From Gammaproteobacteria bacterium (GTDB taxonomy: Bacteria > Pseudomonadota > Gammaproteobacteria > Pseudomonadales > Pseudohongiellaceae), in the NCBI GenBank assembly GCA_016762975.1, contig JAESUV010000150.1:3490-8742 (forward strand): a DNA stretch of 5,253 bases. Reading direction: 5' to 3'. The notes under the pieces were generated by a model. It worked only from the letters and a program-made list of their open reading frames with translations, ran no database searches and had not been told where the DNA came from. Position 1 is the stretch's first letter, and every line of letters starts with the position of its first letter. Below, piece after piece: positions 1-4,212 of this stretch. The position numbers were made by a program, and so were the translations under genes.

Positions 1-106
1 TAGCGCGATCAACTATCCGCGGATATTCGAGTAATTCCGCTTTGTCTATCGAATGCGTAATAGCCTGCTCTGAAGATTCATCGCCGTCGAATAAATTGGC
101 CTGCAT
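1..106 (-). CDS. AlkB-like DNA repair dioxygenase, N-terminal fragment
   Basis: Reading the minus strand from the ATG at 106 gives 35 complete codons before the window ends. The protein begins MQANLFDGDE and continues to AELLEYPRIVD. A short Met-Gln-x-x-Leu-Phe start followed by an acidic stretch and then 'aeLleYPrivd' is typical of AlkB-family 2-oxoglutarate and iron(II)-dependent dioxygenases, which remove alkyl groups from DNA bases by oxidation. The catalytic HxD...H residues and the Arg that binds 2-oxoglutarate would lie outside the window, so the family call rests on N-terminal resemblance only. No strong Shine-Dalgarno is visible before this ATG. The frame stays open upstream to beyond 190 but contains no ATG, GTG or TTG that fits better. 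The gene diverges from gor and would share the 107-209 intergenic region with it. An unrelated protein with a similar start cannot be excluded. Confidence 0.5.
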   Translation of the reverse strand, partial: MQANLFDGDESSEQAITHSIDKAELLEYPRIVDRA

Positions 107-144
107 GCTGGGTCTTATATTCTCGTAAGTGTAGCTAAGGCATA
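107..144. repeat. Dispersed repeat element, copy 1
   Basis: Three words occur here in order: GCTGGGTC at 107-114, ATATTCTCG at 117-125 and TAAGGCATA at 136-144. The same three words occur in the same order at 4251-4301 with different spacers. Read on the minus strand, both copies encode ALCL...ENI. The copy lies immediately upstream of the AlkB-like start codon. Its function is unknown. Confidence 0.45.
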
Positions 145-193
145 ATGCCGTTTTAGGTTTGTGCGCCGAGGCTCGGTGCTGGGCTCGAACAAT

Positions 194-200
194 AAAAGGA
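194..200 (+). promoter_or_regulatory. Ribosome binding site deciding the gor start
   Basis: AAAAGGA lies 9 bases before the TTG at 210. This supports TTG 210 as the gor start rather than the longer in-frame TTG at 159, which has no purine-rich site before it and would add 17 residues not found in the family. Confidence 0.55.
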
Positions 201-209
201 TACAGGAAC

Positions 210-1565
210 TTGGAACCATTTGATTACGATTTATTTGTTATTGGTGCAGGTTCAGGAGGCGTTCGTGCGTGCCGGATAGCGGCCAGTCTAGGGGCGAGGG
301 TAGCTGTCGCCGAGGAGCGGTATTTTGGCGGCACCTGCGTAAATGTAGGCTGTGTGCCGAAAAAGTTGTTTAGCTATGCGGCGCACTATTTTGACGATTT
401 CGAGGACAGCAAGGGATTCGGCTGGAGTTTCGATAATCTGCGCTTTGATTGGAGCGTACTTAAGGCGAATAAAGACATTGAAATCAATAGGCTAAATGGA
501 ATATATAAATCACTACTTGATTCAAATAAAGTAGCGATCTTCGAGGCTAGAGCGAGGATATCTGGCCCCAATGAAGTTCAGGTCGAGGGCAAAAAAGTTA
601 CTGCCAAGCACATATTGGTAGCCGTTGGTGGCTGGCCCTGGACTCCTGAGTTTCCCGGTAGCGAGTTAACCGTAAGCTCCAATGATGTCTTTGCCATGGA
701 TCAGCTACCAGCAGAGATTGCAGTAATGGGTGGCGGATATATTGCCGTGGAATTTGCCAGCATTTTCAGCCGCTTAGGGTGCAAAACAAGCCTTATCTAC
801 CGCGGAGACCAGCTGTTACGTGGCTTTGATGAAGATATACGGAAGTTCATTACTACCGAGATCGGCACGCATGTCGATCTGTATCTCGAAAGTGATATTT
901 CCGAGATACAGAGAAAAAACAATAAGTTAGACGTATTGTTTAAGTTAGGATCTACGCTTAGCTGTGACATGGTACTCGCGGCGACTGGCCGACTTCCGCT
1001 TACTGACGATCTCGGCTTGGAAACCGTCGGTGTCGAGCTAGCAAAAAATGGAGCTATCAAGGTTAATGAGCATTTTCAGACCGCTGAGCCCAGCATATAC
1101 GCGGTCGGCGATGTCATCGATCGAGTCGCACTTACACCTGTAGCTTTGGCCGAAGGCCAGATAGTCGCTAGAGCGCTATTCTCCGATGACGAAAAGCCGA
1201 TGGATTACAGGAATATTGCCACAGCCGTATTCTGCCATCCAAACATCGGTACAGTCGGTCTGTCTGAGCAAGCGGCTGTAGAAGCCGGATTCGAGATTGA
1301 TGTCTATGAGAGCGTGTTTAGACCGTTGAAACACACACTGAGCGGGCGCGATGAGAAATCTATGATTAAACTCATTGTCGATAGAGAATCAGATCGAGTT
1401 ATCGGTTTACATCTGGTAGCCGCTGACGCTGGTGAGATCGTTCAGGGCTTGTCTGTGGCCATTAACTGCGGTGCAACCAAGGCCGACTTTGACCGGACCA
1501 TCGGAATACACCCGACGCTGGCTGAAGAGTTCGTTACGATGCGTACAAAGCGCGGCATTAGTTAG
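210..1565 (+). CDS. gor: Glutathione reductase (NADPH)
   Basis: The enzyme reduces glutathione disulfide to two GSH with NADPH in the cytoplasm and works as an FAD homodimer. From TTG 210 the protein has 451 residues, matching the roughly 450 of bacterial Gor. Domains in order: an FAD-binding Rossmann motif GAGSGG at residues 12-17; the redox-active disulfide in GTCVNVGCVPKK with Cys43 and Cys48; an NADPH-binding motif GGGYIA at 174-179; then Arg198 and Arg204 in YRGDQLLRGFD, the pair that in E. coli Gor binds the 2'-phosphate of NADPH and separates it from NADH-using lipoamide dehydrogenases; the second FAD motif YAVGDV; and the C-terminal interface domain ending in IHPTLAEEF, whose His434 and Glu439 are the catalytic acid/base pair. 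All key residues are present. The gene is monocistronic as far as can be seen: it diverges from the AlkB-like gene and converges with the minus-strand small genes. Confidence 0.96.
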   Translation: MEPFDYDLFVIGAGSGGVRACRIAASLGARVAVAEERYFGGTCVNVGCVPKKLFSYAAHYFDDFEDSKGFGWSFDNLRFDWSVLKANKDIEINRLNGIYKSLLDSNKVAIFEARARISGPNEVQVEGKKVTAKHILVAVGGWPWTPEFPGSELTVSSNDVFAMDQLPAEIAVMGGGYIAVEFASIFSRLGCKTSLIYRGDQLLRGFDEDIRKFITTEIGTHVDLYLESDISEIQRKNNKLDVLFKLGSTLSCDMVLAATGRLPLTDDLGLETVGVELAKNGAIKVNEHFQTAEPSIYAVGDVIDRVALTPVALAEGQIVARALFSDDEKPMDYRNIATAVFCHPNIGTVGLSEQAAVEAGFEIDVYESVFRPLKHTLSGRDEKSMIKLIVDRESDRVIGLHLVAADAGEIVQGLSVAINCGATKADFDRTIGIHPTLAEEFVTMRTKRGIS

Positions 1566-1587
1566 CGGCGAACGGGCCTACAGGCGT

Positions 1588-1630
1588 ATAGCCAGTGTTC
1601 TGGGGCGGTATTTCCCTATATATTGGCTAT
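1588..1630. repeat. Inverted repeat downstream of gor
   Basis: ATAGCCA (1588-1594) and TGGCTAT (1624-1630) are perfect 7-bp inverted arms 29 bases apart, in the 70-bp gap after the gor stop. They could contribute to the 3' end of the gor transcript. No T-tract follows, so this is not a standard intrinsic terminator. A tighter element, GCCT-AC-AGGC, sits just before at about 1577-1586. Confidence 0.3.
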
Positions 1631-1635
1631 TTCAC

Positions 1636-1665
1636 TATTTCCGGTAATAAAGATTACCGGAAATA
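1636..1665. repeat. Cassette repeat copy A, perfect palindromic form
   Basis: TATTTCCGGTAAT (1636-1648) and ATTACCGGAAATA (1653-1665) are perfect 13-bp inverted arms around AAAG. This is the most symmetric of five related copies (A-E). It lies 28 bp beyond the stop of the minus-strand remnant at 1694 and 70 bp beyond the gor stop, between convergent genes. A stem this good could act on either strand, but no T-tract follows on either side. The same bases can be read as 11-bp arms around an 8-bp centre, the general layout of a tyrosine-recombinase core site. That reading is inference. Confidence 0.75.
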
Positions 1666-1680
1666 AGAAAGGAGGTGACT

Positions 1681-1703
1681 ATTCCCTGAGTTATCAAGGG
1701 AAT
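1681..1703. other. Hairpin at the 3' end of the 1694-1906 remnant
   Basis: ATTCCCT (1681-1687) pairs with AGGGAAT (1697-1703) across a 9-base loop that contains the TGA stop of the minus-strand remnant. The stem could stabilise an mRNA 3' end. It lacks the T-run of an intrinsic terminator. Confidence 0.35.
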
Positions 1704-1906
1704 TCGTCGTACTTCTCAGACCCTGCTTTAAGAAGCTCCTCTGAAACGGAATTAAGAATCGCAAATCTATTCAATTCGCCTACGATATAGCCAGCTTCCG
1801 CGAACTTAGGCCACAATCGCACCAAACTACGCGCATCATGGTACATAAACCGGTCTATCTTACGATTAGTGCCTGAGAGCTTTTTACGGCTCTCTGCAAT
1901 CTCTAC
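1694..1906 (-). pseudogene. Remnant of a small gene lacking a 5' end
   Basis: The minus strand is open from 1906 (just after an in-frame TAG at 1907-1909) to the TGA at 1694, giving 70 residues. The translation looks protein-like, with RKIDRFMYHDARSLV in the middle and ending LLKAGSEKYDEFP. No ATG, GTG or TTG with a ribosome site opens it. The first ATG, at 1846, would leave only 50 residues and has no Shine-Dalgarno, and the residues before it (ESRKKLSGTNRKI) look as genuine as those after it. This suggests a 3' fragment of a longer gene. Its upstream end lies about 45 bp from the edge of the duplicated unit carrying the 1944-2333 gene, and cassette repeat A lies 28 bp past its stop. I do not recognise the family. 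A short intact gene starting at 1846 is the alternative. Confidence 0.4.
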
Positions 1907-1943
1907 CTAGACTTACAGGCCTTTGCTAGACACTGTATATATT

Positions 1944-2333
1944 TTAAAACACACTCTCTTTTTGATCAGAACAAAGCCAATTGATAGCCAGCTCCTCATT
2001 GCCAAATACCTTGGCATCGAACGATATTTCGGCTTTAACCCGAGCGATCATGAGCTCACTCATTCTTTTAGAATGCGGGCTAGATTCAACTACGGCGATC
2101 CTGAGATTTGAAGGTAGCTTTAAAGAATGAAAGCGATAAACCCAAGTCATGGCCCCTCCCGTTGAAAGCGCTGGAGGTTTACCAATAACAAGTACGCGAG
2201 GACAACGACGTAACTCGACCTCACTTAAAACTGACTTGGCCAAAATGAACCAATTTCTTGCTTCTGAAACATCTGCCACCTCTACAAGAATAAACCTATC
2301 ATTAAATACAATTTTGAACTGTTGCTGATCCAT
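1944..2333 (-). CDS. Small STAS/SpoIIAA-like-fold protein, paralog 1
   Basis: This 129-residue protein has no signal peptide or membrane segment, so it is probably cytoplasmic. I cannot name the family with certainty. The pattern is an N-terminal strand pair with RFILVEV, a helix, a hydrophobic strand (RVLVI), another helix (MTWVYRF), a strand (LRIAVVES), a long helix, and a C-terminal VFGNEELAINWL. The last motif, a strand followed by an 'eeAl.WL' helix, resembles the end of SpoIIAA-like STAS-fold proteins of about 125 residues, so that fold is inferred. It is about 72% identical over 123 aligned residues, without gaps, to the gene at 2879-3250 (my hand count). Compared with that copy it has six extra C-terminal residues (QKESVF). 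No good Shine-Dalgarno precedes ATG 2333. The leader is similar in both copies, which hints at leaderless or unusual initiation. Confidence 0.75.
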   Translation of the reverse strand: MDQQQFKIVFNDRFILVEVADVSEARNWFILAKSVLSEVELRRCPRVLVIGKPPALSTGGAMTWVYRFHSLKLPSNLRIAVVESSPHSKRMSELMIARVKAEISFDAKVFGNEELAINWLCSDQKESVF

Positions 2334-2389
2334 CTAAATCTATTGCCTCAAGGGTCAAGAAATAAAGTAGATTAAGTTTACTACAGAAT
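1950..2389. repeat. Duplicated unit, copy 1
   Basis: About 440 bp, covering the gene at 1944-2333 almost entirely plus its 56-bp leader, is repeated at 2866-3306. The similarity begins at CACAC...CTTTTT on the left and ends at TACTACAGAAT on the right. Beyond these edges the flanks are unrelated. The start-to-start offset is 916 bp. The coding ends and the leader are the best conserved, and the middle of the gene is the most diverged. Confidence 0.8.
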
Positions 2390-2411
2390 ATCCGGCGGGA
2401 ATCCCCATAGG

Positions 2412-2435
2412 TAAAATAGCTTAACGGCTATTTTA
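2412..2435. terminator. AT-rich hairpin upstream of paralog 1
   Basis: TAAAATAGC (2412-2420) and GCTATTTTA (2427-2435) form a perfect 9-bp stem with the 6-base loop TTAACG. It lies 78 bp upstream of the minus-strand start at 2333. It could stop transcription arriving from the genes upstream on the minus strand. The stem is AT-rich and the T-run is part of the arm, so terminator activity is uncertain. Confidence 0.35.
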
Positions 2436-2593
2436 AAAATGAATTCGAATATTGTAACAATTGGAGGCTTATTGAAGAAATTGCAGTGAAGAAAAGAAGC
2501 TATTACCGCAAAGAGTAGGTCAAAATATCGCCCCGCTCGGGCAGTAGTAAAAATTACCGGAAATAAACTTAAGCTGATTATTATGTGCTGACC
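2436..2593. other. Stretch without a convincing gene
   Basis: Apart from cassette repeat B this segment shows only short frames. On the plus strand a frame ending IEEIAVKKRSYYRKE runs to a TAG near 2516, but it has no plausible start and is preceded by an in-frame TAG. On the minus strand no frame of useful length starts here. It reads as decayed or non-coding spacer. Confidence 0.4.
2545..2566. repeat. Cassette repeat copy B
   Basis: GTAGTAAAAATTACCGGAAATAA matches the right half of copy A exactly (ATTACCGGAAATA, 2553-2565), while the left arm has diverged. It lies 28 bp beyond the restored stop (2594) of the remnant gene at 2594-2868, the same distance at which copy A follows the 1694 stop. 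Confidence 0.65.
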
Positions 2594-2868
2594 TCAAATT
2601 TTACACTGTTCTTGTTCTGACATAGCCGTGTAAATAGCACCATACAAGTGAATTTCTGAATCTTCTGGCTGCTTGTATAACCAGCTAAGCGTTAGTTCCC
2701 ATACAAGAATGGTGCTAGATCAATTATAGGTAAACAATCAGATTTTCTAGGCACTTGTAGTGAGACAAGCATGGCTGCAATGTACCCTTCGCACCACCGA
2801 CCTGCTTCTAAACCCTGCAAAGACCGATCAATTGAGATCGACTTAAGGAGAAATCCTGTGTAAGGCAC
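2594..2868 (-). pseudogene. Small gene broken by a 59-bp insertion, possibly Rap1a/Tai-like
   Basis: The minus strand is open from 2868 (GTG) to a TAA at 2692-2694, giving 58 residues. These include AGRWCEGYIAAML and then SDCLP: a Cys followed by GYIAA, then Cys-Leu-Pro about 20 residues later. That spacing recalls the Rap1a/Tai family of immunity-type proteins, though the match is loose and the usual signal peptide is absent. The TAA lies inside a 59-bp segment that includes one copy of a 9-bp direct repeat (CCATACAAG at 2640-2648 and 2699-2707). Removing 59 bp joins the frame as FLYGAIYTAMSEQEQCKI and it ends at TGA 2594, giving about 71 residues with a third Cys near the end. The 5' part is probably missing: the frame begins exactly at the left edge of duplicated unit copy 2 (2866), and GTG 2868 has only a poorly spaced GAGG before it. 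Cassette repeat B follows. Decay is well supported, the family only weakly. Confidence 0.5.
2635..2717. repeat. Hairpin arms split by a 59-bp direct-repeat insertion
   Basis: TAGCACCAT (2635-2643) and ATGGTGCTA (2709-2717) are perfect 9-bp inverted arms now 65 bases apart. Between them lie two direct copies of CCATACAAG (2640-2648 and 2699-2707), offset by 59 bp. Collapsing the direct repeat to one copy brings the arms together as a 9-bp stem with the 6-base loop ACAAGA. The 50-bp insert (2649-2698) carries CTGG...CCAG in its middle and no clear terminal inverted repeats. Confidence 0.6.
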
Positions 2869-3306
2869 ACCCCTCTTTTTAATCAGAACAAAGCCAATCG
2901 ATAGCCAGTTCCTCATTGCCAAATACCTCGGCATCGAACGATATTTCGGCTTTAACCCGAGCGATCATGAGCTTACTCATACTCTTAGAATGTGGGTCAG
3001 GTTCAAATACTGCCATCCTGAAATTTAAGGGTATTGCTAAGCTCTGAAAGCGATAAATCCAGGTCAAAGCCTCATTCGTTGAAAGCGCCTTCCTTTTAGG
3101 AGCAATAAGTACGCGGGTACAACAACGTAATTCGACCTCACTCAAAACTGACCTGGCCATAGTAAACCAATCACTTAATTCTGAAACATCTGTAACCTCT
3201 ACGAGAATGAATCTATCTTTAAATACGATATTGAATTTTTGCTGATCCATCTAAATTTAATATCTCAAGAGTCAAGAAATCACGTAACTTGAGTGTACTA
3301 CAGAAT
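2866..3306. repeat. Duplicated unit, copy 2
   Basis: This is the partner of 1950-2389: it carries the paralogous gene 2879-3250 and the 56-bp leader with GTCAAGAAAT and TACTACAGAAT. Its left edge coincides with the start of the broken gene 2594-2868. This suggests that the unit arrived there and cut off that gene's 5' end. Confidence 0.8.
2879..3250 (-). CDS. Small STAS/SpoIIAA-like-fold protein, paralog 2
   Basis: This 123-residue protein aligns without gaps to paralog 1. Residues 1-24 (MDQQKFNIVFKDRFILVEV...) and roughly 93-123 (MIARVKAEISFDAEVFGNEE, then LAIDWLCSD) are nearly identical between the two. Residues 43-82 carry most of the changes, including IAPKRKALSTNE against VIGKPPALSTGG. 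The open frame and preserved ends, with changes clustered in the middle, suggest both copies are or were under selection and may differ in a binding surface. The stop is a TAA at the codon that is CAA (Gln124) in paralog 1, so one C-to-T change removed the six-residue tail. As in paralog 1, no good Shine-Dalgarno precedes ATG 3250. The fold assignment is inferred from pattern only; function unknown. Confidence 0.75.
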   Translation of the reverse strand: MDQQKFNIVFKDRFILVEVTDVSELSDWFTMARSVLSEVELRCCTRVLIAPKRKALSTNEALTWIYRFQSLAIPLNFRMAVFEPDPHSKSMSKLMIARVKAEISFDAEVFGNEELAIDWLCSD

Positions 3307-3327
3307 TAAAATGCCAATAACGAGATC

Positions 3328-3342
3328 ACACCCTATAGGTGT
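3328..3342. repeat. Short inverted repeat next to cassette repeat C
   Basis: ACACC (3328-3332) and GGTGT (3338-3342) flank CTATA. It lies 78 bp upstream of paralog 2 on the minus strand and runs into repeat copy C. Arms of 5 bp are weak evidence. Confidence 0.3.
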
Positions 3343-3354
3343 AGTAAAGATTAT
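3341..3354. repeat. Cassette repeat copy C, degraded
   Basis: GTAGTAAAGATTAT keeps the AGTAAAGATTA core but has lost the GGAAATA end found in the other copies. Its start (GTAGTAA) matches copy B. No intact gene ends beside it, so it may mark a cassette whose gene has decayed. Confidence 0.4.
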
Positions 3355-3519
3355 CGACGCTATCCTCGGATTATTCGTCACATATCACTGAATTTGACGG
3401 AAGTTACAAAAGAATAGCGAGATTTTGTCGCTTATATGAACATATAAGCTAGCTGGATTACTCGATTGACCATACTTGCAGTAGTTGTAGCCAGTATCAT
3501 TAAAAAGTGAAACTACGAT
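3355..3519. other. Stretch without a gene; contains a 20-bp palindrome
   Basis: Together with 3307-3340 this forms a gap of over 200 bp. Only a 22-codon minus-strand frame without a ribosome site is visible (ATG near 3500, stop at 3432). The perfect dyad GCTTATATG-AA-CATATAAGC at 3430-3449 is the one clear element. It could be an operator or a hairpin upstream of paralog 2, about 180 bp from its start. Confidence 0.5.
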
Positions 3520-3544
3520 AAGTAATAAAGATTAATGGAAATAC
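3520..3544. repeat. Cassette repeat copy D
   Basis: AGTAATAAAGATTAATGGAAATAC matches the family core, with the inner stem reduced to TAAT...ATTA. The TAA stop of the minus-strand lipoprotein gene (3532-3534) lies within it, so the repeat forms the last codons of that gene. Confidence 0.65.
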
Positions 3545-3747
3545 GGGTCAAGCAATTGATCACCGGTTATACCGTTTCGTCCCCTTACTGTACGGTCTAA
3601 TAGCTTCAACTCTTTCGAATTTTGAAGCAATTCATTTCGAGAACCCAGCTCCACATTCTCATCATCTAGAACTCCCTTCGATGCAGTGCAGCCCGTCAAC
3701 ATCGAGAGACAAGCACAGAATCCACATATACAGGCTAAAAGTTTCAT
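3532..3747 (-). CDS. Small lipoprotein of unknown function
   Basis: The 71-residue protein starts at ATG 3747 with a clear AGGAG nine bases upstream. It has a lipoprotein signal peptide: Lys2, a hydrophobic Cys-rich stretch at residues 3-17, and the lipobox LTGC with the lipidated Cys at 20. Residue 21 is Thr, not Asp, which under the E. coli +2 rule favours export to the outer membrane. The mature part is about 52 residues, polar and charged (DDENVELGSRNELLQ, then KELKLLDRTVRG) with no second membrane segment and no recognised domain. The stop codon lies inside cassette repeat D, so the last residues (PYFH) are encoded by the repeat. It is downstream of the 3853-4092 membrane-protein gene, with repeat E and about 66 bp of leader between. 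A TATGAT hexamer in that leader could be a minus-10, but no good minus-35 is seen. Confidence 0.75.
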   Translation of the reverse strand: MKLLACICGFCACLSMLTGCTASKGVLDDENVELGSRNELLQNSKELKLLDRTVRGRNGITGDQLLDPYFH

Positions 3748-3812
3748 CAGTAGTTTCTCCTCTACGTAGTGCTAATCAACGGGAATAATCATAGAGTAAT
3801 GAGTTTACCCTG

Positions 3813-3837
3813 CAATAATAAAGATTATTGGAAATAA
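3813..3837. repeat. Cassette repeat copy E
   Basis: CAATAAT-AAAG-ATTATTG forms a 7-bp stem around the same AAAG centre as copy A, followed by GAAATAA. Where copy A has GGTAAT/ATTACC, copy E has AATAAT/ATTATT: paired changes that preserve the stem. It lies 15 bp beyond the stop of the membrane-protein gene at 3853. Confidence 0.7.
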
Positions 3838-3852
3838 CCCGGAAGATACCAC

Positions 3853-4092
3853 CTAGCTGTCTTTCCCTGCCTCATGCTCCTTTCTTGTGGCCCTTGTAAG
3901 ACCTAACAGCTTCCAGAGCGCGAATACCCCCAGCCCCATTAAACCGAGCTTCATAAGTAATTGTTTGGTACTTGCTGTCGGCAGATAGAAACCGATAATG
4001 ATCAAGTAGACGATTGTAATGAGCTGAAGCAATATCAGCGGGAGTGCGTCGGGGATTTTACTGACTAAAGCTTTTAGAGTTTTACTGGGCAT
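3853..4092 (-). CDS. Small two-helix membrane protein
   Basis: The likely start is ATG 4092, giving 79 residues, because AGAGGAAG ends four bases before it. An in-frame ATG at 4164 would add 24 residues but has no comparable ribosome site. Residues 16-38 (within ALPLILLQLITIVYLIIIGF) and about 45-66 (MKLGLMGLGVFALWKLLGL) are two hydrophobic segments joined by a short loop (LPTASTKQ), so the protein should sit in the inner membrane as a hairpin. The N-terminal 15 residues and the tail RATRKEHEAGKDS are charged, and the positive residues following the second helix suggest both ends are cytoplasmic. I recognise no family. Small proteins of this shape include holin-like and toxin-partner proteins, but nothing here points to one. 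Cassette repeat E follows the stop. Confidence 0.7.
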   Translation of the reverse strand: MPSKTLKALVSKIPDALPLILLQLITIVYLIIIGFYLPTASTKQLLMKLGLMGLGVFALWKLLGLTRATRKEHEAGKDS

Positions 4093-4183
4093 GTCACTTC
4101 CTCTAAACCATTCAATTTGGAAGAGTTTCAAGGTGATCCGCGTGCTCAAATAGCCTTCTAGCAACTATTTACTTATCATTAAC

Positions 4184-4212
4184 ACTCTATCTATATGATA
4201 TAACTATGTTAA
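4184..4212 (-). promoter_or_regulatory. Putative sigma70 promoter for the membrane-protein gene
   Basis: On the minus strand TTAACA (4212-4207) and TAGAGT (4189-4184) are separated by 17 bases, matching 5/6 and 4/6 of the consensus hexamers, within a strongly AT-rich stretch (4163-4240). Transcription would begin near 4177, about 85 bases before the start codon at 4092. AACTATTT (4163-4170) and AAATAGTT (4233-4240) are inverted copies flanking the region, which may be chance in such AT-rich sequence. Confidence 0.35.

Larger units (their letters stand above)
107..209. promoter_or_regulatory. Divergent intergenic region between alkB-like gene and gor
   Basis: This 103-bp gap must hold the promoters of both divergent genes. 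A small dyad, GGCAT-A-ATGCC, lies at 139-149 and contains the only fair minus-10-like hexamer for gor (CATAAT, 141-146). I could not find a convincing minus-35 at the right distance. The segment 107-144 also shares three short words, in the same order, with 4251-4301 (see the separate repeat entries). Both regulation and exact promoter positions are inference. Confidence 0.35.

Noticed and set aside
159..209. gor starting at TTG 159
   Set aside because: It would add 17 residues absent from the family, has no ribosome site, and TTG 210 gives the exact family length and residue numbering.
386..1060. Open frames on the minus strand inside gor (386-571 and 797-1060)
   Set aside because: Both are antisense to a fully conserved gor coding sequence, have no ribosome sites of note, and their products show no family features.
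1432..1647. Plus-strand open frame overlapping the gor 3' end
   Set aside because: It lies mostly in another frame of the conserved gor C-terminus and has no domain-like content.
1636..1665. Ordinary intrinsic terminator between gor and the minus-strand genes
   Set aside because: The stem is good, but no T-tract follows on either strand, and related copies occur repeatedly downstream of small genes with weaker stems. A 3'-end role is not excluded.
1923..2111. Plus-strand open frame antisense to paralog 1
   Set aside because: The minus-strand frame is preserved in a second diverged copy, whereas this frame is not, so it is a shadow.
2679..2697. AAGCGTTAG as an integron attC core site
   Set aside because: The bases following GTT do not fit GTTRRRY, no matching RYYYAAC core lies at the right distance, and the word falls within the 50-bp insert. 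The five cassette repeats also lack attC cores.
2869..2934. Extension of the 2594-2868 frame upstream to an ATG at 2934
   Set aside because: This part is read out of frame inside the conserved C-terminus of paralog 2, so the MPRYLAMRNW residues are a shadow; only the part below 2868 looks like a separate remnant.
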